From Taeniopygia guttata (taxonomy: Eukaryota > Chordata > Aves > Passeriformes > Estrildidae): 64,000 nucleotides of DNA. Shown here piece after piece: positions 22,832 through 34,071 of the stretch (its first letter is position 1; every line of letters starts with the position of its first letter). A program made the translations under genes and the position numbers. Location: NCBI RefSeq assembly GCF_048771995.1, contig NC_133027.1, positions 7,436,001-7,500,000 on the forward strand, written 5' to 3'. The notes below the pieces were generated by a model. It worked only from the letters and a program-made list of their open reading frames with translations. It was not told the origin of the DNA and did not search any database.

Positions 22832-24479
22832 AGAGAATGAGATTTATTAAATCTAACAGCAAGGCCTTCCCCTATAAGCTAACTTCAGGCTGGTTCTATC
22901 TTATTATTTTCAGCAGGACCACACACAAAGCTGGAGCAGGTCCAAAAGGCACCATTGTCTGCCTGGCTGGCTCAGTAATAAATTCAGGAGCCATATCATA
23001 TTTGATGTGAGCTATTTTTTTTTCTGTTATGGGAGGAAGGCAGAAAGTGAAGCTGAAAGGTTTCAAAAAATGACAACACTTTCAAAATCCTGCAACAATA
23101 TCCACTCATTATTTTTCTTGCAAATAGTCACATTGTTCAAAACTGGCTACTGTTCCTAGAAAAGACTAATGCTAGGTTTTTCCAGGGCCAGATTTGCAGT
23201 ATTAAAAAAAAAAAAAAAAAACAAACCAACAACAACAAAAAAAGCAAAGTAACTTTTCTTTGCATGTTATAAGATATTTCTGAAAATTATTTAAGGTGAT
23301 GCTCAGTGTTTATTCTTTGGAGCAGAAAATACCTCACAAATATAGATATTTTTAATTTTCGATAGAAAAAGCACAGTCATCATTTGAGTGGAGTACAGTG
23401 CGAGGGGGGATTTGTACTTTAAAAAAAGTATCTCCATTGCAGCAATTCTGTATATGACTTTTATGATCACTGATTTACTTTTTTATTTATTTATGTCCTT
23501 GTGTTATTATAGCAGACTACTTTAGAGATAAAGATTGCTGAATCAACAGAAAACTTTGACTTCATCAACCTCAAGAGTGCTCATTAGGAAGTATAGTAGT
23601 TCAAAACTTTAAGCAATAAACTACTGTTTTACCACATTCCAGCTGCTGAGCTCCCTTCTGTTTTTTGCTGGTCATGAAAGGACTACCCTGTGCATCTGCC
23701 CTCTAAGTTTCTTAACTGAATTGAAAGGGATGTCTTCAATATTTGGTTTAAGATGCTCTGCTTTATCTTTCTAATGCTTGATTTTAGCCTGCTTCCAGAT
23801 AACTTAGTTACTAATCTCTCTACACAAAGTAAGTTCTCTAATGGCATTACAGCTATGCAGGGGCCACAGCCCCAAGGAACAAAGGAAATTGCTACATTAA
23901 CACATTTTCAGTCTGCCCTGTACATCCTTGAATAATAAAACGTATTTTATCATGTGAATTTGCATTGTCAACGGCTGTAATAGAAAGTTATTTTAAACTG
24001 CAGTGGATTGCAAAGTTCTCCAGGGACAGTGGAGGAGGGACAATGCCAGTACTGGCACTGAATCAGGCTGTGTGTACTATAGACCAGGCTTCATGATCTT
24101 CTCATCTTCAGAAACACATCAATTATTAGCTCTTCAAGTCACGTGAGAACAAAATAATTTTTAGCTATACTTGATTCTAAATTTGTTCCATTTCAAAGAA
24201 GAGTTTAAAAGCCTGAATCCAAAAATCTCATTATTACAGGAAAAAAATCCACAGAAAAATCCCACACATATGAGTTACCATTTTTAAACAGTCTGAAGTG
24301 TCAGTTTTATTTCCTGACAGCTCAAACATTCAAGAGCTGGTGATTAAGACACAGGGAGAGGCATGATCTGATCCTTCTGCAAAGCTCAAGGAGGTATCAC
24401 CAGACTTTTAGAGCAACACTGATTCTGATTCCAAACCATCAGGTAGAAACACACGGGTTTAAGGATGTGAACCAGCGAG
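22832..24479. other. Intergenic, no gene; one A-run
   Basis: AT-rich non-coding DNA with an 18-base A run at 23204-23221. In human a profilin gene, PFN4, lies in this interval of the block; no open frame here resembles profilin. Confidence 0.5.
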
Positions 24480-24980
24480 CTCTGAACGCCGCTGCTCCCC
24501 AGGAGCAGAGCACAGGGCAGCGTCCCCAGCACAGGGCTGGCACAGTTGCACACCCTCAGTGCCGGCGGCGTAAATCGAGTGTGAGACACAGAATTCTGAC
24601 ATGAATTCGCACAGCTGGAGCACACCCCATCACACACAGAGGCACAGCCACGGGCAGCAGGCCACGCTTCCCCGAGCGCTGGGGCAGCAGCCGATCTCTG
24701 CCGCAAGGCCAAGCGGGAAAACTGATTTCTGTGCCAAGCCAGGGAATAATCCAGGTCGTTTGCAGAAATAATGGTGAGCTGTGCTAACATTTCTGACTCC
24801 TCATACTGTCGCTCCGAAGTAGAACACCCTCGCCCTGTTGCTCCCCTTGGCCTGCAGGGGAGCAGCGCAGTGCAAGGGAGAGGAGCTGGGAGAGGAGGAA
24901 CTGGGATCGGACTGTGCTCCCGGGGACAGGCTGGGTTTGTTCCGGGGCACAGACTGAGCGTCCTTCTGTACAGGAAACAG
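24480..24980 (+). promoter_or_regulatory. TP53I3: Candidate TP53I3 promoter and non-coding first exon
   Basis: A moderately CpG-rich stretch about 1.2-1.6 kb upstream of the TP53I3 start codon. A good splice donor (GAAACAG|GTGAGC) ends at 24980 and could join the acceptor at 26105-26106, just before the ATG. I did not see the TGYCC pentanucleotide array through which p53 acts on human TP53I3. This is inference from composition and splice motifs. Confidence 0.35.
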
Positions 24981-26111
24981 GTGAGCTCGGGAGTGGGCTC
25001 GGGAGCCACACAGCTGCTTAAAACTGTTGTTGTCAGCTACTGCTGACAGGTCTGAGAGCTTGAAATGTTTGGAAACTTGTATCTCAGTTTCTGCAGTTTT
25101 CTGTGCATTTGAGAGTAATGTAAATACTCAGATCCTCTTGGTTTTTTGGTTTTGTTTTGTTTTTTGGGGTTTTTAAAAATATTTTTGTGGGCTTGCTTCT
25201 AGCAGCAAAGACAATAATTTATAAAAAAGCAGGTTAATGAACTCTGATGAAAGAGGGGGAAAAGCTTCTTTAATATCTTCTTTTTAACTGACTAAATTTG
25301 GACCCAATTGAGACAGCAGAAACAATTGTTACGGCGTGGCATCATGTGGGCTTCCTATTGAATTTTTTTGCTGATACATACAAATTTTGTGTGACTGGAT
25401 TAAATTGTTAATAACAATGAATAAACAGCCAGCCTCAGAAACAAAAGCCTTTAAATTGCATTTTATACAAATAACTGGAAGTGCTTATTCACCATAAAAT
25501 AGCCATGGAGCACCACCCTGTGGGGATTGATATCCCTGGGGTTTCAAGCTGTTTATCACTCTACATTTGCAGTCTTGCCACAAATAGGTAGGTATGCACT
25601 TAGCTTTTCCTGTGCAAAAGTCAGTAATTTTTACAGAGGATAGGGTGGTCTGTCACACAGTGCGGGTTACTTGAAGAGGCTCTGGCTGCAGCTCATTCTC
25701 TGCTGCACCCAGTGCAGTACCAGCTCTCAGGAAGTAACACAGCTGTTCCTGTTGTGATTGCCTCTCCTTCTCATCTTCTTCCACCCAGGACCCAGGGAGC
25801 AGAGAGAAGACTGTTCCTCATTTGATTTCATCAGGCAGGAAGGCTTGACAGCTCAGCCCATCTCAACATCTGCTGGTGCCCAAAGGATCCCAGGAGCAGT
25901 ATCTGAGGAGGTACCTGAAAGACTCCTGCAGCAGTGAGAGCCTGTACTACAGCAAATCAGGCACACAGCAATCATCTCCTGAGGCAAGGGAAATAAATAG
26001 GAATTTAAAAAATCTTGTTACCTTTCATCACTGAGATTTTCTCCACTGCACATACCTGCATTCATGGAATGTTTTTTCAGTTTGGTTTTGTTTGGCTTTT
26101 TTTTAGAGAAA

Positions 26112-29100
26112 ATGTTTGCAGCCTATTTTGATTGCCCAGGAGGCCCAGAAAATCTCTATATGAAAGAAGTGATGAAACCAAGTCCAGGAGAAGGAGAAGT
26201 TCTCGTGAAGGTGTCTGCCAGTGCTCTGAATAGGGCTGATTTACTCCAGGTATGTGTATGTTAAACAGATTTATGCACCTAAAAACATCACAGATTTTTC
26301 AAGCCCCTCTGTGAAATCTTGACAGATCTAATGAGCTGAAAGAGTTTGAACCTGGTGAGCATTTGGATGGGAGAGTTCATAGGGCTGAGAAGAGATATCT
26401 GTTGATTCAGCAGATAAATGTTTTTATCTGCATTAGTGCAGGGCTGGGCTGGCGTGGAAAGGCAGCTGCCTTTCAACAAAACGTGTAAAACCAAAGCTCC
26501 AGTCTTTTTAGATCTTAGACCCTTTTATGGACATTTGAGATGAAAAGGAAATGTTCCAATGGCATAGTTCCAGTGGAGGAAAATTTATTCAAATTCACAT
26601 TCAAATTATTTCTTTGAGCTGCAAGCCATGCTCTGCAAATGGAGACCACAGTATCTCCAGAGCAGGGATTAGCCTGGAGAGAAGGAACTCACAAATATTT
26701 CAATTTATTCTGACTTACGAAGAATAACACTTAGGAAGCAAAAGTGTTTCCAGAGGCTAGAAGATCCTCAAATTACTGCAACATATGCACAGGGCCAAAT
26801 CAGGATTAAACAAATAAGAATTTAGGCTGGAGACATGTGAATGAAATAATGCAGGTCATTGATGGTTTTTCCTTCCTTGCCTTCTCTTTTTTTTTTTTTT
26901 ATTTTAATTTTTTTTTTTTTTATTTTAGAGGAGAGGGAAGTACCCTCCCCCCAAAGGAGCAAGTGACATTTTAGGCCTGGAAGCAGCTGGGAGCGTGGCT
27001 GGGCTGGGTCCCGGCTGCTCGGGCCGGTGGCAGATTGGCGATGCAGTGATGGCTCTGCTCCCCGGGGGAGGCCAGGCACAATATGTGACAGTGCCCGAAG
27101 GCCTCCTGATGCCAATTCCCAAAGATATGACTTTTATTCAGGCTGCAGCCATTCCTGAAGCCTGGCTAACAGCATTTCAGCTGCTCCATTTTGTAGGTGA
27201 GAGGTGCATTTGCCCATTTACCCCACCAAAACAGCTCATCTTTCTTTCTGTTACAAAATCCTCTCCTTGTTGCCTCTATTTGAATGTTGTTTGCCTTCAA
27301 ATAACCTTTTCTCTGTCACTTTGTTCTTGTGGGTCAGAATCCAGTATGCCAGACACAAATCCTTGAATCATGACCACCTCTCCCCAGTGCCAACCTACCC
27401 TGCTCATTATGTATTTACAAGGAAGGATATAGAAAGATGGTCAATTCCTTTTTGTCTGTATTTCTCAGTTTGAATCACTGGATGGTTTGGGTTGAAAAGG
27501 AATTAGGTGATCTAGTTCCACTCCCTTGCCATGGACGGGAACACCTTCCATTAAGCCTAAACCCTGAAATTATTCCCACCTTTTCCAGACACCTGAAAAC
27601 ACATCTTACTTCTAAGGATCTGGCTTCACTGCATGCATGACCATACCAAGAATTTTATCACTAGTTGCTTGTGTATCTACAGTAGGCAACGTCTTCTACC
27701 TTTTTTAAAGAAAGATATTATTTGTAGGTAAAATCCACTCTGAGCTGATTTAAAGTAGACAGAAGCCCACACTCTTAATTTTAAAAATACACTGCCAAGG
27801 TAATAAACAATAGCACTTGCCAAGGTTTTCCTTTGATGAGAAATATCCTTCTACACTCTTCAGCAGTAGCATCTAAGAGATCCAATAAGGACCAAAAGTT
27901 CCAAACATAACTTCCCTGCAGACTTGCTTCAAGCAATGCTGTTTCCTGGTGATCAGTGGGAGCCTACCTGGTGCCTCACTTGCAGAAGCAAGTGGTGAAA
28001 CACAAATTAATGACACCAATAGATGGTAAAATGATTGGTAGGACTGGTCTTTAATGGTTACCCAGCATTTATGCTATTTCTCCATTGCTGAGTGCATAAT
28101 TTCTCAGTATGAACATCCTCCAAGTGTGTTTTCTACTGATGGTATAAAAGGGCTGTGACTACCCTCACTTAAACATCTTGGTCACTGATGCCCAGAATTG
28201 CACATGGCCAAGACAAAGTCCTTCCACTGAAGCCATCCTGTAAGCACACTGCAACCTCTGCTGCTTTCTCTCTTTTATGAAGGCTATGAAGATGTCCAAT
28301 TGTCCAAAGTCCAATCAAGGCCATCTCTTTCAACCTCCTCTTTGCTATCTTCCAGACTGTTCATATTTTAATTCAAAGGTGATTCCCAAAGGGTGACCAC
28401 TTTCCTTCTGCCCTCCTCCAGGTAAAGTACAAGAGGGTGAGAGAGTGTTGATCCACGCTGGAGCCAGCGGGGTTGGCATGGCAGCCATTCAGCTGGTGAG
28501 GCTGGCAAAGGCTATTCCCATTGTCACAGCAGGAACTCAGGAGAAACTGGAAGCAACAGCAAATGCTGGAGCAGCTGCAGGGTTCAACTACAACAATGAA
28601 GACTTCAGTGAAAAGGTTTTGGAGTTCACCCAAGGTAAAAACCTCTCTATGAAAGTGCGAATGGACCTCCCAACATGTGAACACACACTCAGTTTCAGCT
28701 GTCACCTGGTGAGGGAGCAGACAGTAGTGACCCTGGAAGCACAACCTGACATCCTGCTCAGCCCAGAATAGGCCTTTCCTTAGTTTAATTGTGCTGTTTT
28801 CTGCATGGGGTCTCTCTGGCTGTGTTCATTTGGGGCATAAATATTGCACCATGTTATTGCTGCCTCCCCAAGGAACTGTGGGACAAAATCCTTACATTTT
28901 CGTGTTTGAATCATCACAGAAGCACAGCATGGCCTGAGTTGGAAAGGACTTTAAAGATCATCCCGTTCCAACCCCCTGCCATGGGCAGGGACACCCCAGC
29001 TTGCTCTGAGCTCCATCCAACCTGCCTTGAACATTTCCAGGGGTGGGGAACCTACAGCTTCTCTGGGCAACCTGTGCCAGTGCCACTTAATTCTTAAACT

Positions 29101-30513
29101 GTTAGAAAAATGTAGCTTTTCTAAGCATTTCGGGCGGCTTAATTCTGAGTTTGCTTATTTGTAACTGATGATTCTTCTTCTGTGCCTGATTCTGTAATTC
29201 TTTACAAATCACTGTGCCAATTCCTAATTTCAGTAGAAAGATTTAAATAAGAATTGCAGGGCCAATCCTGTACCTATAAATAAGAAGGTTTTAGTCTTGC
29301 TTGAAATTATCCTACCCTTAATGCAGCTTGATGTCATTGCTGAAATCTCTTCTGTTTCTACTTGAGGTTCTGGAGTAGACATCATTTTAGATTGTGTTGG
29401 GGCCTCGTACTGGGAGAAGAATCTCAACTGTCTGAGTACTGATGGCCGGTGGATTATCTATGGACTGCTGAGTGGAGGTGAAGTCCATGGGGATTTGCTG
29501 GCAAGGCTGATTTCCAAAAGAGCCAGCATCCACACGAGCCTGTTACGGTCCCGAGACAAGGAGGCAAGTAGTGACTATCAGCACTGTATGCGGTTTGATC
29601 TTAAAATTTATGATCATTTTGAGAGCTTTCTTTTAAAACCAGTGTTAAACACATTTTTGTCAAAAAAGCCCCACCTTGAACTACATACTTAGGAAAATGT
29701 CACAAAAGTAAGTTGTAATGTTTTTTTTTTTCCATTTTTATGAAATTCCTCCCTGAATGAGAGGAATAACACTCAGGACTTCTTAATGTGCTTCATGGAT
29801 ACCATCCTTTAGATATTTGGCCCTAGAAGAAATAAAACTCCAGTGATTGGGCAACTTGATCAAGTCTGAGGAGGGAAAAATAACAATCTCTATTAGGTCA
29901 CTTCAAAGTAGAAACCAAGACCATTTGGATGCCCAGTTACCAAAGAAAACTCACTTCATGTGGAATACTCTCAGATGTGACAATAAAAGACCTGCAGTGC
30001 AGAGCCCTAAGGTGGATTCCATGCGTGGTTTAAGGCTGAATATTTACAAGACCTTTATCAGTTTGATTGAAATGGTCCTGCACAGCTCACACCGCTTGCT
30101 TTGGGGAATTTAATTCAATTATGTAATAAATCTAAAATCTTTCTTCTCGTTTATAATTTAGACCCGTCAGGTGTTTTTATCTCCGTTTCACTGTGAGAAT
30201 GTCAGAAGGTGTCTCCCTGAGGGCTGTGTACCTTTTACACGCCGTGCTGTGGACACCCGGGTGAGTGAACGATATAACAATAACTTTGCAGGTGTTTTTT
30301 CCGCAGTACAAGGAGCGGCTGGTCAGAGCCTTCACCGAGCAGGCGCTGCCCCATTTCTGCGGAGGGGCTGCCCCGCGCCTGCGGCCCGTGCTGGACAGCG
30401 TCTACCCCCTGCACGCCATCGCCGAGGCACACAGGGCTATGGAGGAAAACAGGAACATCGGCAAAATCGCCATCGAAATTCCCGTCTGCGTCAAGAAAGG
30501 GCCGCCGCAGTAG
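26112..30513 (+). CDS. TP53I3: Quinone oxidoreductase PIG3 (tumour protein p53-inducible protein 3)
   Basis: NADPH-dependent quinone reductase of the zeta-crystallin/MDR family, cytosolic, linked to p53-driven oxidative stress in mammals. Five coding exons: 26112-26249, 26929-27196, 28422-28634, 29367-29563 and 30307-30513 (TAG). Total 1,023 bases, 340 residues (human 332); the extra residues are at the C-terminus (CVKKGPPQ). The N-terminal GroES-like fold is recognisable ([23 protein letters not shown]), Tyr51 is kept in [10 protein letters not shown], and the nucleotide-binding fold shows [14 protein letters not shown] and VTAGTQEKL. The ATG follows an acceptor by 5 bases, so an upstream non-coding exon is expected. 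Intron 4 has a GC donor (GAG|GCAAGT at 29564); every other intron is GT-AG. The frame is intact throughout. Confidence 0.95.
26881..26926 (+). repeat. Long T-rich tract at a TP53I3 acceptor
   Basis: About 45 bases of almost pure T with a few A, directly upstream of the exon-2 acceptor at 26927-26928. It doubles as an exceptionally long polypyrimidine tract. Confidence 0.7.
27473..27600 (-). mobile_element. CR1 LINE 3' fragment (diverged)
   Basis: Plus strand reads GAATCACTGGATGGTTTGGG, then CCTTGCCATGGACGGGAACA: the reverse complement of a CR1 3' end. In TP53I3 intron 2. Confidence 0.75.
28910..29085 (-). mobile_element. CR1 LINE 3' fragment
   Basis: Plus strand shows TTGGAAAGGACTTTAAAGAT, CCCCCTGCCATGGGCAGGGA and CCATCCAACCTGCCTTGAAC, the usual minus-oriented CR1 3' end. 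In TP53I3 intron 3. Confidence 0.9.
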
Positions 30514-30600
30514 CCGCTCTGGGACAGTCACTGCGGGGGCTGCACCGGGACCGATTCGTGGGCGTGGCGAGGAGGGGGAAAGGAAAAGAAGGAAGCGTTT

Positions 30601-30606
30601 ATTAAA
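30601..30606 (+). terminator. TP53I3: Candidate TP53I3 poly(A) signal (ATTAAA)
   Basis: ATTAAA 88 bases after the TP53I3 stop and before the CpG-rich SF3B6 promoter. Confidence 0.45.
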
Positions 30607-30639
30607 GAGGTTCCTGTCGCAATTCTGGCACCGAACATC

Positions 30640-31003
30640 GAACGTGCGGGGGCGCGCCGGGCCGGGCCGGGCCTGAGGGGCGGGAATGGGGGTTAAATAG
30701 GGGGCGGGGCCGGGAGCGGGGTCACGTCCCGGGCTGGATCCGGTTCCGTGAGGAGCGTGCGGAGCCTGCTGGGAGAGACCGGGTGTGCCGCCGCCGCTCC
30801 CGGCCCGCCGCTGCCTCTGCTCCGGGCTCGGTCCGCGCTGTTGATTCCGCTCCACGCTCGGTCCGCGCTGCTGTTTCCGCTCCACGCTCGGTCCCTGCCG
30901 CTGTTTCTGCTCCAGGCTCGGTCCCCGCCGCTGTCTCCGCCCCAGCCTCCTTCCCTGCCGGTGTTTCCGCCTCAGGCCGCGGCCCCGCTCTCCTCTCGCC
31001 GCC
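30640..31003 (+). promoter_or_regulatory. SF3B6: SF3B6 CpG-island promoter and leader
   Basis: Very GC-rich. GGTTAAATAG (30691-30700, weakly TATA-like) is followed at once by a GC box (GGGGGCGGGGCC) and by GTCACGTCCC (30721-30730, an E-box/CRE-like site). The leader then runs through a 30-base minisatellite to the ATG at 31004. The TP53I3 stop is only 490 bases upstream of that ATG. Confidence 0.65.
30826..30975 (+). repeat. 30-bp minisatellite, about 5 units
   Basis: Five consecutive 30-base units, the first two starting GCTCGGTCCGCGCTG and each ending in CGCTCCAC/TGCTCCAG-type sequence. A partial unit precedes them. Similarity between units falls from left to right. Because the period is divisible by 3, both strands show open frames with decapeptide repeats; these are not evidence for a protein. 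Confidence 0.9.
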
Positions 31004-33920
31004 ATGGCGATGCAAGCAGCCAAACGAGCCAACGTGAGTGCTCCGCCCCGTCCCGTCCCGTCCCGCCGGGCTCTGTCCCGCTCCCGCACGCCGCGGCTCG
31101 GACGGTTCCCGTCCATTCCGTGTTTCACACATTCCCTGGTTTGCCCCCTGGGTTTAAGGTTTGCGGGACGTGCGCCTAACACACCGCCTGTTCTTCCCCC
31201 ATCAGATCCGGCTCCCTCCGGAGGTCAACCGGATCCTGTACATCAGGAACCTGCCGTACAAAATCACGGCCGAGGAGATGTACGACATTTTTGGGAAGTA
31301 CGGGCCCATCCGGCAGATCAGAGTGTGAGTATTTCCAGTTCCTTTGGACCATGAAGGGTTTCACAGCTGGAAAGGTTCAATGCCCTGGAGCCCCGAGTGC
31401 CAGAGGGGGATGTGATGATGCTCTTAACACGTGAATTTGTTAGTAAATGATTCTGCTGGGAGATGCGGAGAATGAACTTAAATTTGAAATGAACTTGGTT
31501 GGGGAAGTTGATAAAACATGAGAGACTTGTTTGCTTAAATAAGTTTCAAATACAATTAGATTTTACCTTGACTTGGGGTGAAAATAGGAAAGGCAGACGC
31601 TGAGCACAAGCAGTTTTCTTGTTTTGTGAGTATCTGCTAGCCAGTGGGAAAACAGGGATGTTGCTGCTGCTGCTGCATCTGTTCACTAGAAACAAATGCC
31701 AGCAGCAAGCCCTGAGTGGCAGAGACAGGATGTCCTCGGGCCAAACTGTCTGGGAAGTGGAGGTTGTGACTGTGCCTTTGGTTCTAAAATGCGTGGAGAT
31801 TGTACAAATTTGCAGCAACTCTGATGTTCTTCTCCTGGTTAGTTCAAAGGCTGAGGACCTGAGCTTTGGCCAGCATAGGAGGGTTTGTGTTGAAGGGACC
31901 GTAAAGACCGTTTTATTCCAACCCCCTGCAGTGGGCAGGGACACATTCCAGCTGGCCAGGTGCTCTGGGCCCCATCCAACCTGGCCATGAACACTTCTAG
32001 GGATGGAGCATCCACAGCTTCCCTGGGTATCTGCAACATTGATTGTTGTGTAGGGTGAAGTGAGTGTTACAGAGTTGCCCTCAGTAAGCAAAGGACACCA
32101 AGGGGACACGTGCTGCTGGTGCCATGCTGGGATGTGACGCCATCACCTTCTCGAGCAAGGAAGGGCAGTGGAGGTGACTTGAGAAGTGGCTGAGGGAACG
32201 AGGGGCAGTGTAAACACTGCCTGGCTAAATAGATGGAATTTTTTACTAATGAGCATAAAGGAGAGACAGTACTTAAGTTTTCTGAAAACATGTGGGCTGG
32301 AACAGCATGACAGTGGGACACAGAATTAGGACATATCTGGGGCTTTCCACTGGAGTGATGCACTGGTGTGTGCTTTCAGCAGTTTGCTCAGAGCTACTAA
32401 TTCATGTAATTTCCCACAGAAATCCCAACATTGTCAGTGCCAGGGCATAACGTGTACGCCCCTTTGTAAAGGCTTTTGTGCTCTGTGCAGTGTTAATCCC
32501 GTTCTCCTCCTCACTTTTGCACAGATCCCAGTGTGGATATGTGTGATACCATTTATCCTTAGGAGTTCTCAGAAGCACCTTAGGAAGTTGTTCTGACTGT
32601 GAAGTCTCTGTCAGCATCTGTTAGCCGAGACCTCTGGGATCTCTGCAGCCCCTCTGGGCTCATTACTGTTACGTGCCCAGATGTGTGTCCCATTCCTCAG
32701 GCAAAGGACATGGAACTGGTGCTCCTGTGGGTGATGGCTGTTTCTCAGCAGTGGGCTTGCACCACTGGGGCTGTTCTGCCTCTTAAATTGAATTTGTGAT
32801 ATGCCAGGAGCCCTGTTGCATCCTAGGGACACATCTGATACAGACAGCCACTAACTGACAGCCAAGTCTTGCAATATTAAATAAAAGCTCATTGCTATAA
32901 TAAAGATTTAAATTATTTCCAGACACAGCATGGCAGCCCTGACAAAAGCTTCAACAACCCAATTGTTCTCGAGAGGTGCATTTCCCTTATGGAGCAAAGT
33001 AGAGCACATTTTTTCCTGTTGTCTCTGGCTCTGAACTGTTTAGTGTGGAAAACAGGGATGTCATTTAATACCTAGAAAAAATTACGAATTGTTTTTTAGT
33101 GATGTTGCATTAGTTCATCTAATCTCAGTCACTGTGAAATAAATACACTATTTCTTGTTCATTTTATCTGACCTTGATTGTGCCCTTGCTGTGCAGTGGG
33201 AACACCCCTGAGACCAGAGGAACAGCCTACGTGGTCTATGAGGACATCTTTGACGCCAAGAACGCCTGCGACCACCTGTCGGGGTTCAACGTGTGCAACA
33301 GATACCTCGTGGTTCTGTACTACAATGCCAACAGGGTACGACACTGGGCTGGGGGAGTCACCTCTGAGCAGAGCTGGCACAAAGAACAACCCCAGCAGCA
33401 GTTTGTAAAGACCATTACTTGGGTATTTTTAAGAAATAAAATACAAACTGTTAGAGGGAGTAAATGGGATACATGGTCAGAGTTTTGTATTGGTGGTTTG
33501 TGTGCAAAAAAAGTAACTTTGGACAAAGGGTAGGAAAAACGTGTTTGTGGGGGGTGTACTCTGGAGAAGAGGGTGCAGAGGCCCCACAATTGCACAGCTG
33601 CAGCAGGAGGGGAGATCTTGTTTATGGGTAAAAGGTCTCCAGTTCTCTGTGTCCACTCTGTCACCAACAACATCCAGGGCCCTGTGACATTCTCCAAGGA
33701 CAAGAATCAAACAATGCTCTGTGTGTGTGATGGTGAACTCCATCTGCTTGTTGCAGATACTGGGAAATAATTTGTCATGAGATGAGAGATTTCTTCTGTC
33801 TTCTTACGTCTTTTATTTTCCTAATTACAGGCATTCCAAAAGATGGACACAAAGAAGAAAGAAGAACAGCTTAAGCTTCTCAAGGAAAAATATGGAATTA
33901 ACACAGACCCACCAAAATAA
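31004..33920 (+). CDS. SF3B6: Splicing factor 3b subunit 6 (p14, U2 snRNP branch-point protein)
   Basis: Small RRM protein of the SF3b complex in the U2 snRNP, which contacts the branch-point adenosine and binds SF3B1 in the nucleus. Four coding exons: 31004-31033, 31206-31324, 33197-33335 and 33831-33920 (TAA). Total 378 bases, 125 residues, the human length. RNP2 is LYIRNL (residues 21-26, including Tyr22, the branch-point contact in the human protein) and RNP1 is RGTAYVVY (57-64). The C-terminal [16 protein letters not shown] helix region is present. As far as I can recall the human sequence, the translation is identical. The start [10 protein letters not shown] is in a strong context (GCCGCCATGG). 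All introns are GT-AG. Confidence 0.98.
31873..32030 (-). mobile_element. CR1 LINE 3' fragment
   Basis: Plus strand reads CCAACCCCCTGCAGTGGGCA, then CCCATCCAACCTGGCCATGA. In SF3B6 intron 2. Confidence 0.85.
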
Positions 33921-34065
33921 ACTGATCCTTTTTGGAAAACTCTTTCCAAGCCCTGTCGTCGAGTTCTTGGCCTAAACATAGGAATTCTTAACAAAGTATA
34001 ATTTTTTTTCTCTTATAAATCTGATAAAATGGAATATGAGTTTTTATATCTTCAGATTAGGATTA

Positions 34066-34071
34066 AATAAA
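34066..34071 (+). terminator. SF3B6: SF3B6 poly(A) signal (AATAAA)
   Basis: AATAAA 146 bases after the SF3B6 stop; a natural end for its short 3' UTR. Confidence 0.75.

Noticed and set aside
24386-25009. 207-residue minus-strand open frame
   Set aside because: Lies in a GC-rich stretch with no domain, no conserved motif and no splice-supported context; more likely a by-product of the TP53I3 upstream region.
30235-31182. 315-residue minus-strand open frame with decapeptide repeats
   Set aside because: It runs antisense through the TP53I3 last exon and the SF3B6 first exon; the repeats come from the 30-bp minisatellite and the length from high GC content.
31546-32109. 187-residue minus-strand open frame in SF3B6 intron 2
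   Set aside because: Overlaps a CR1 fragment and has no recognisable domain.
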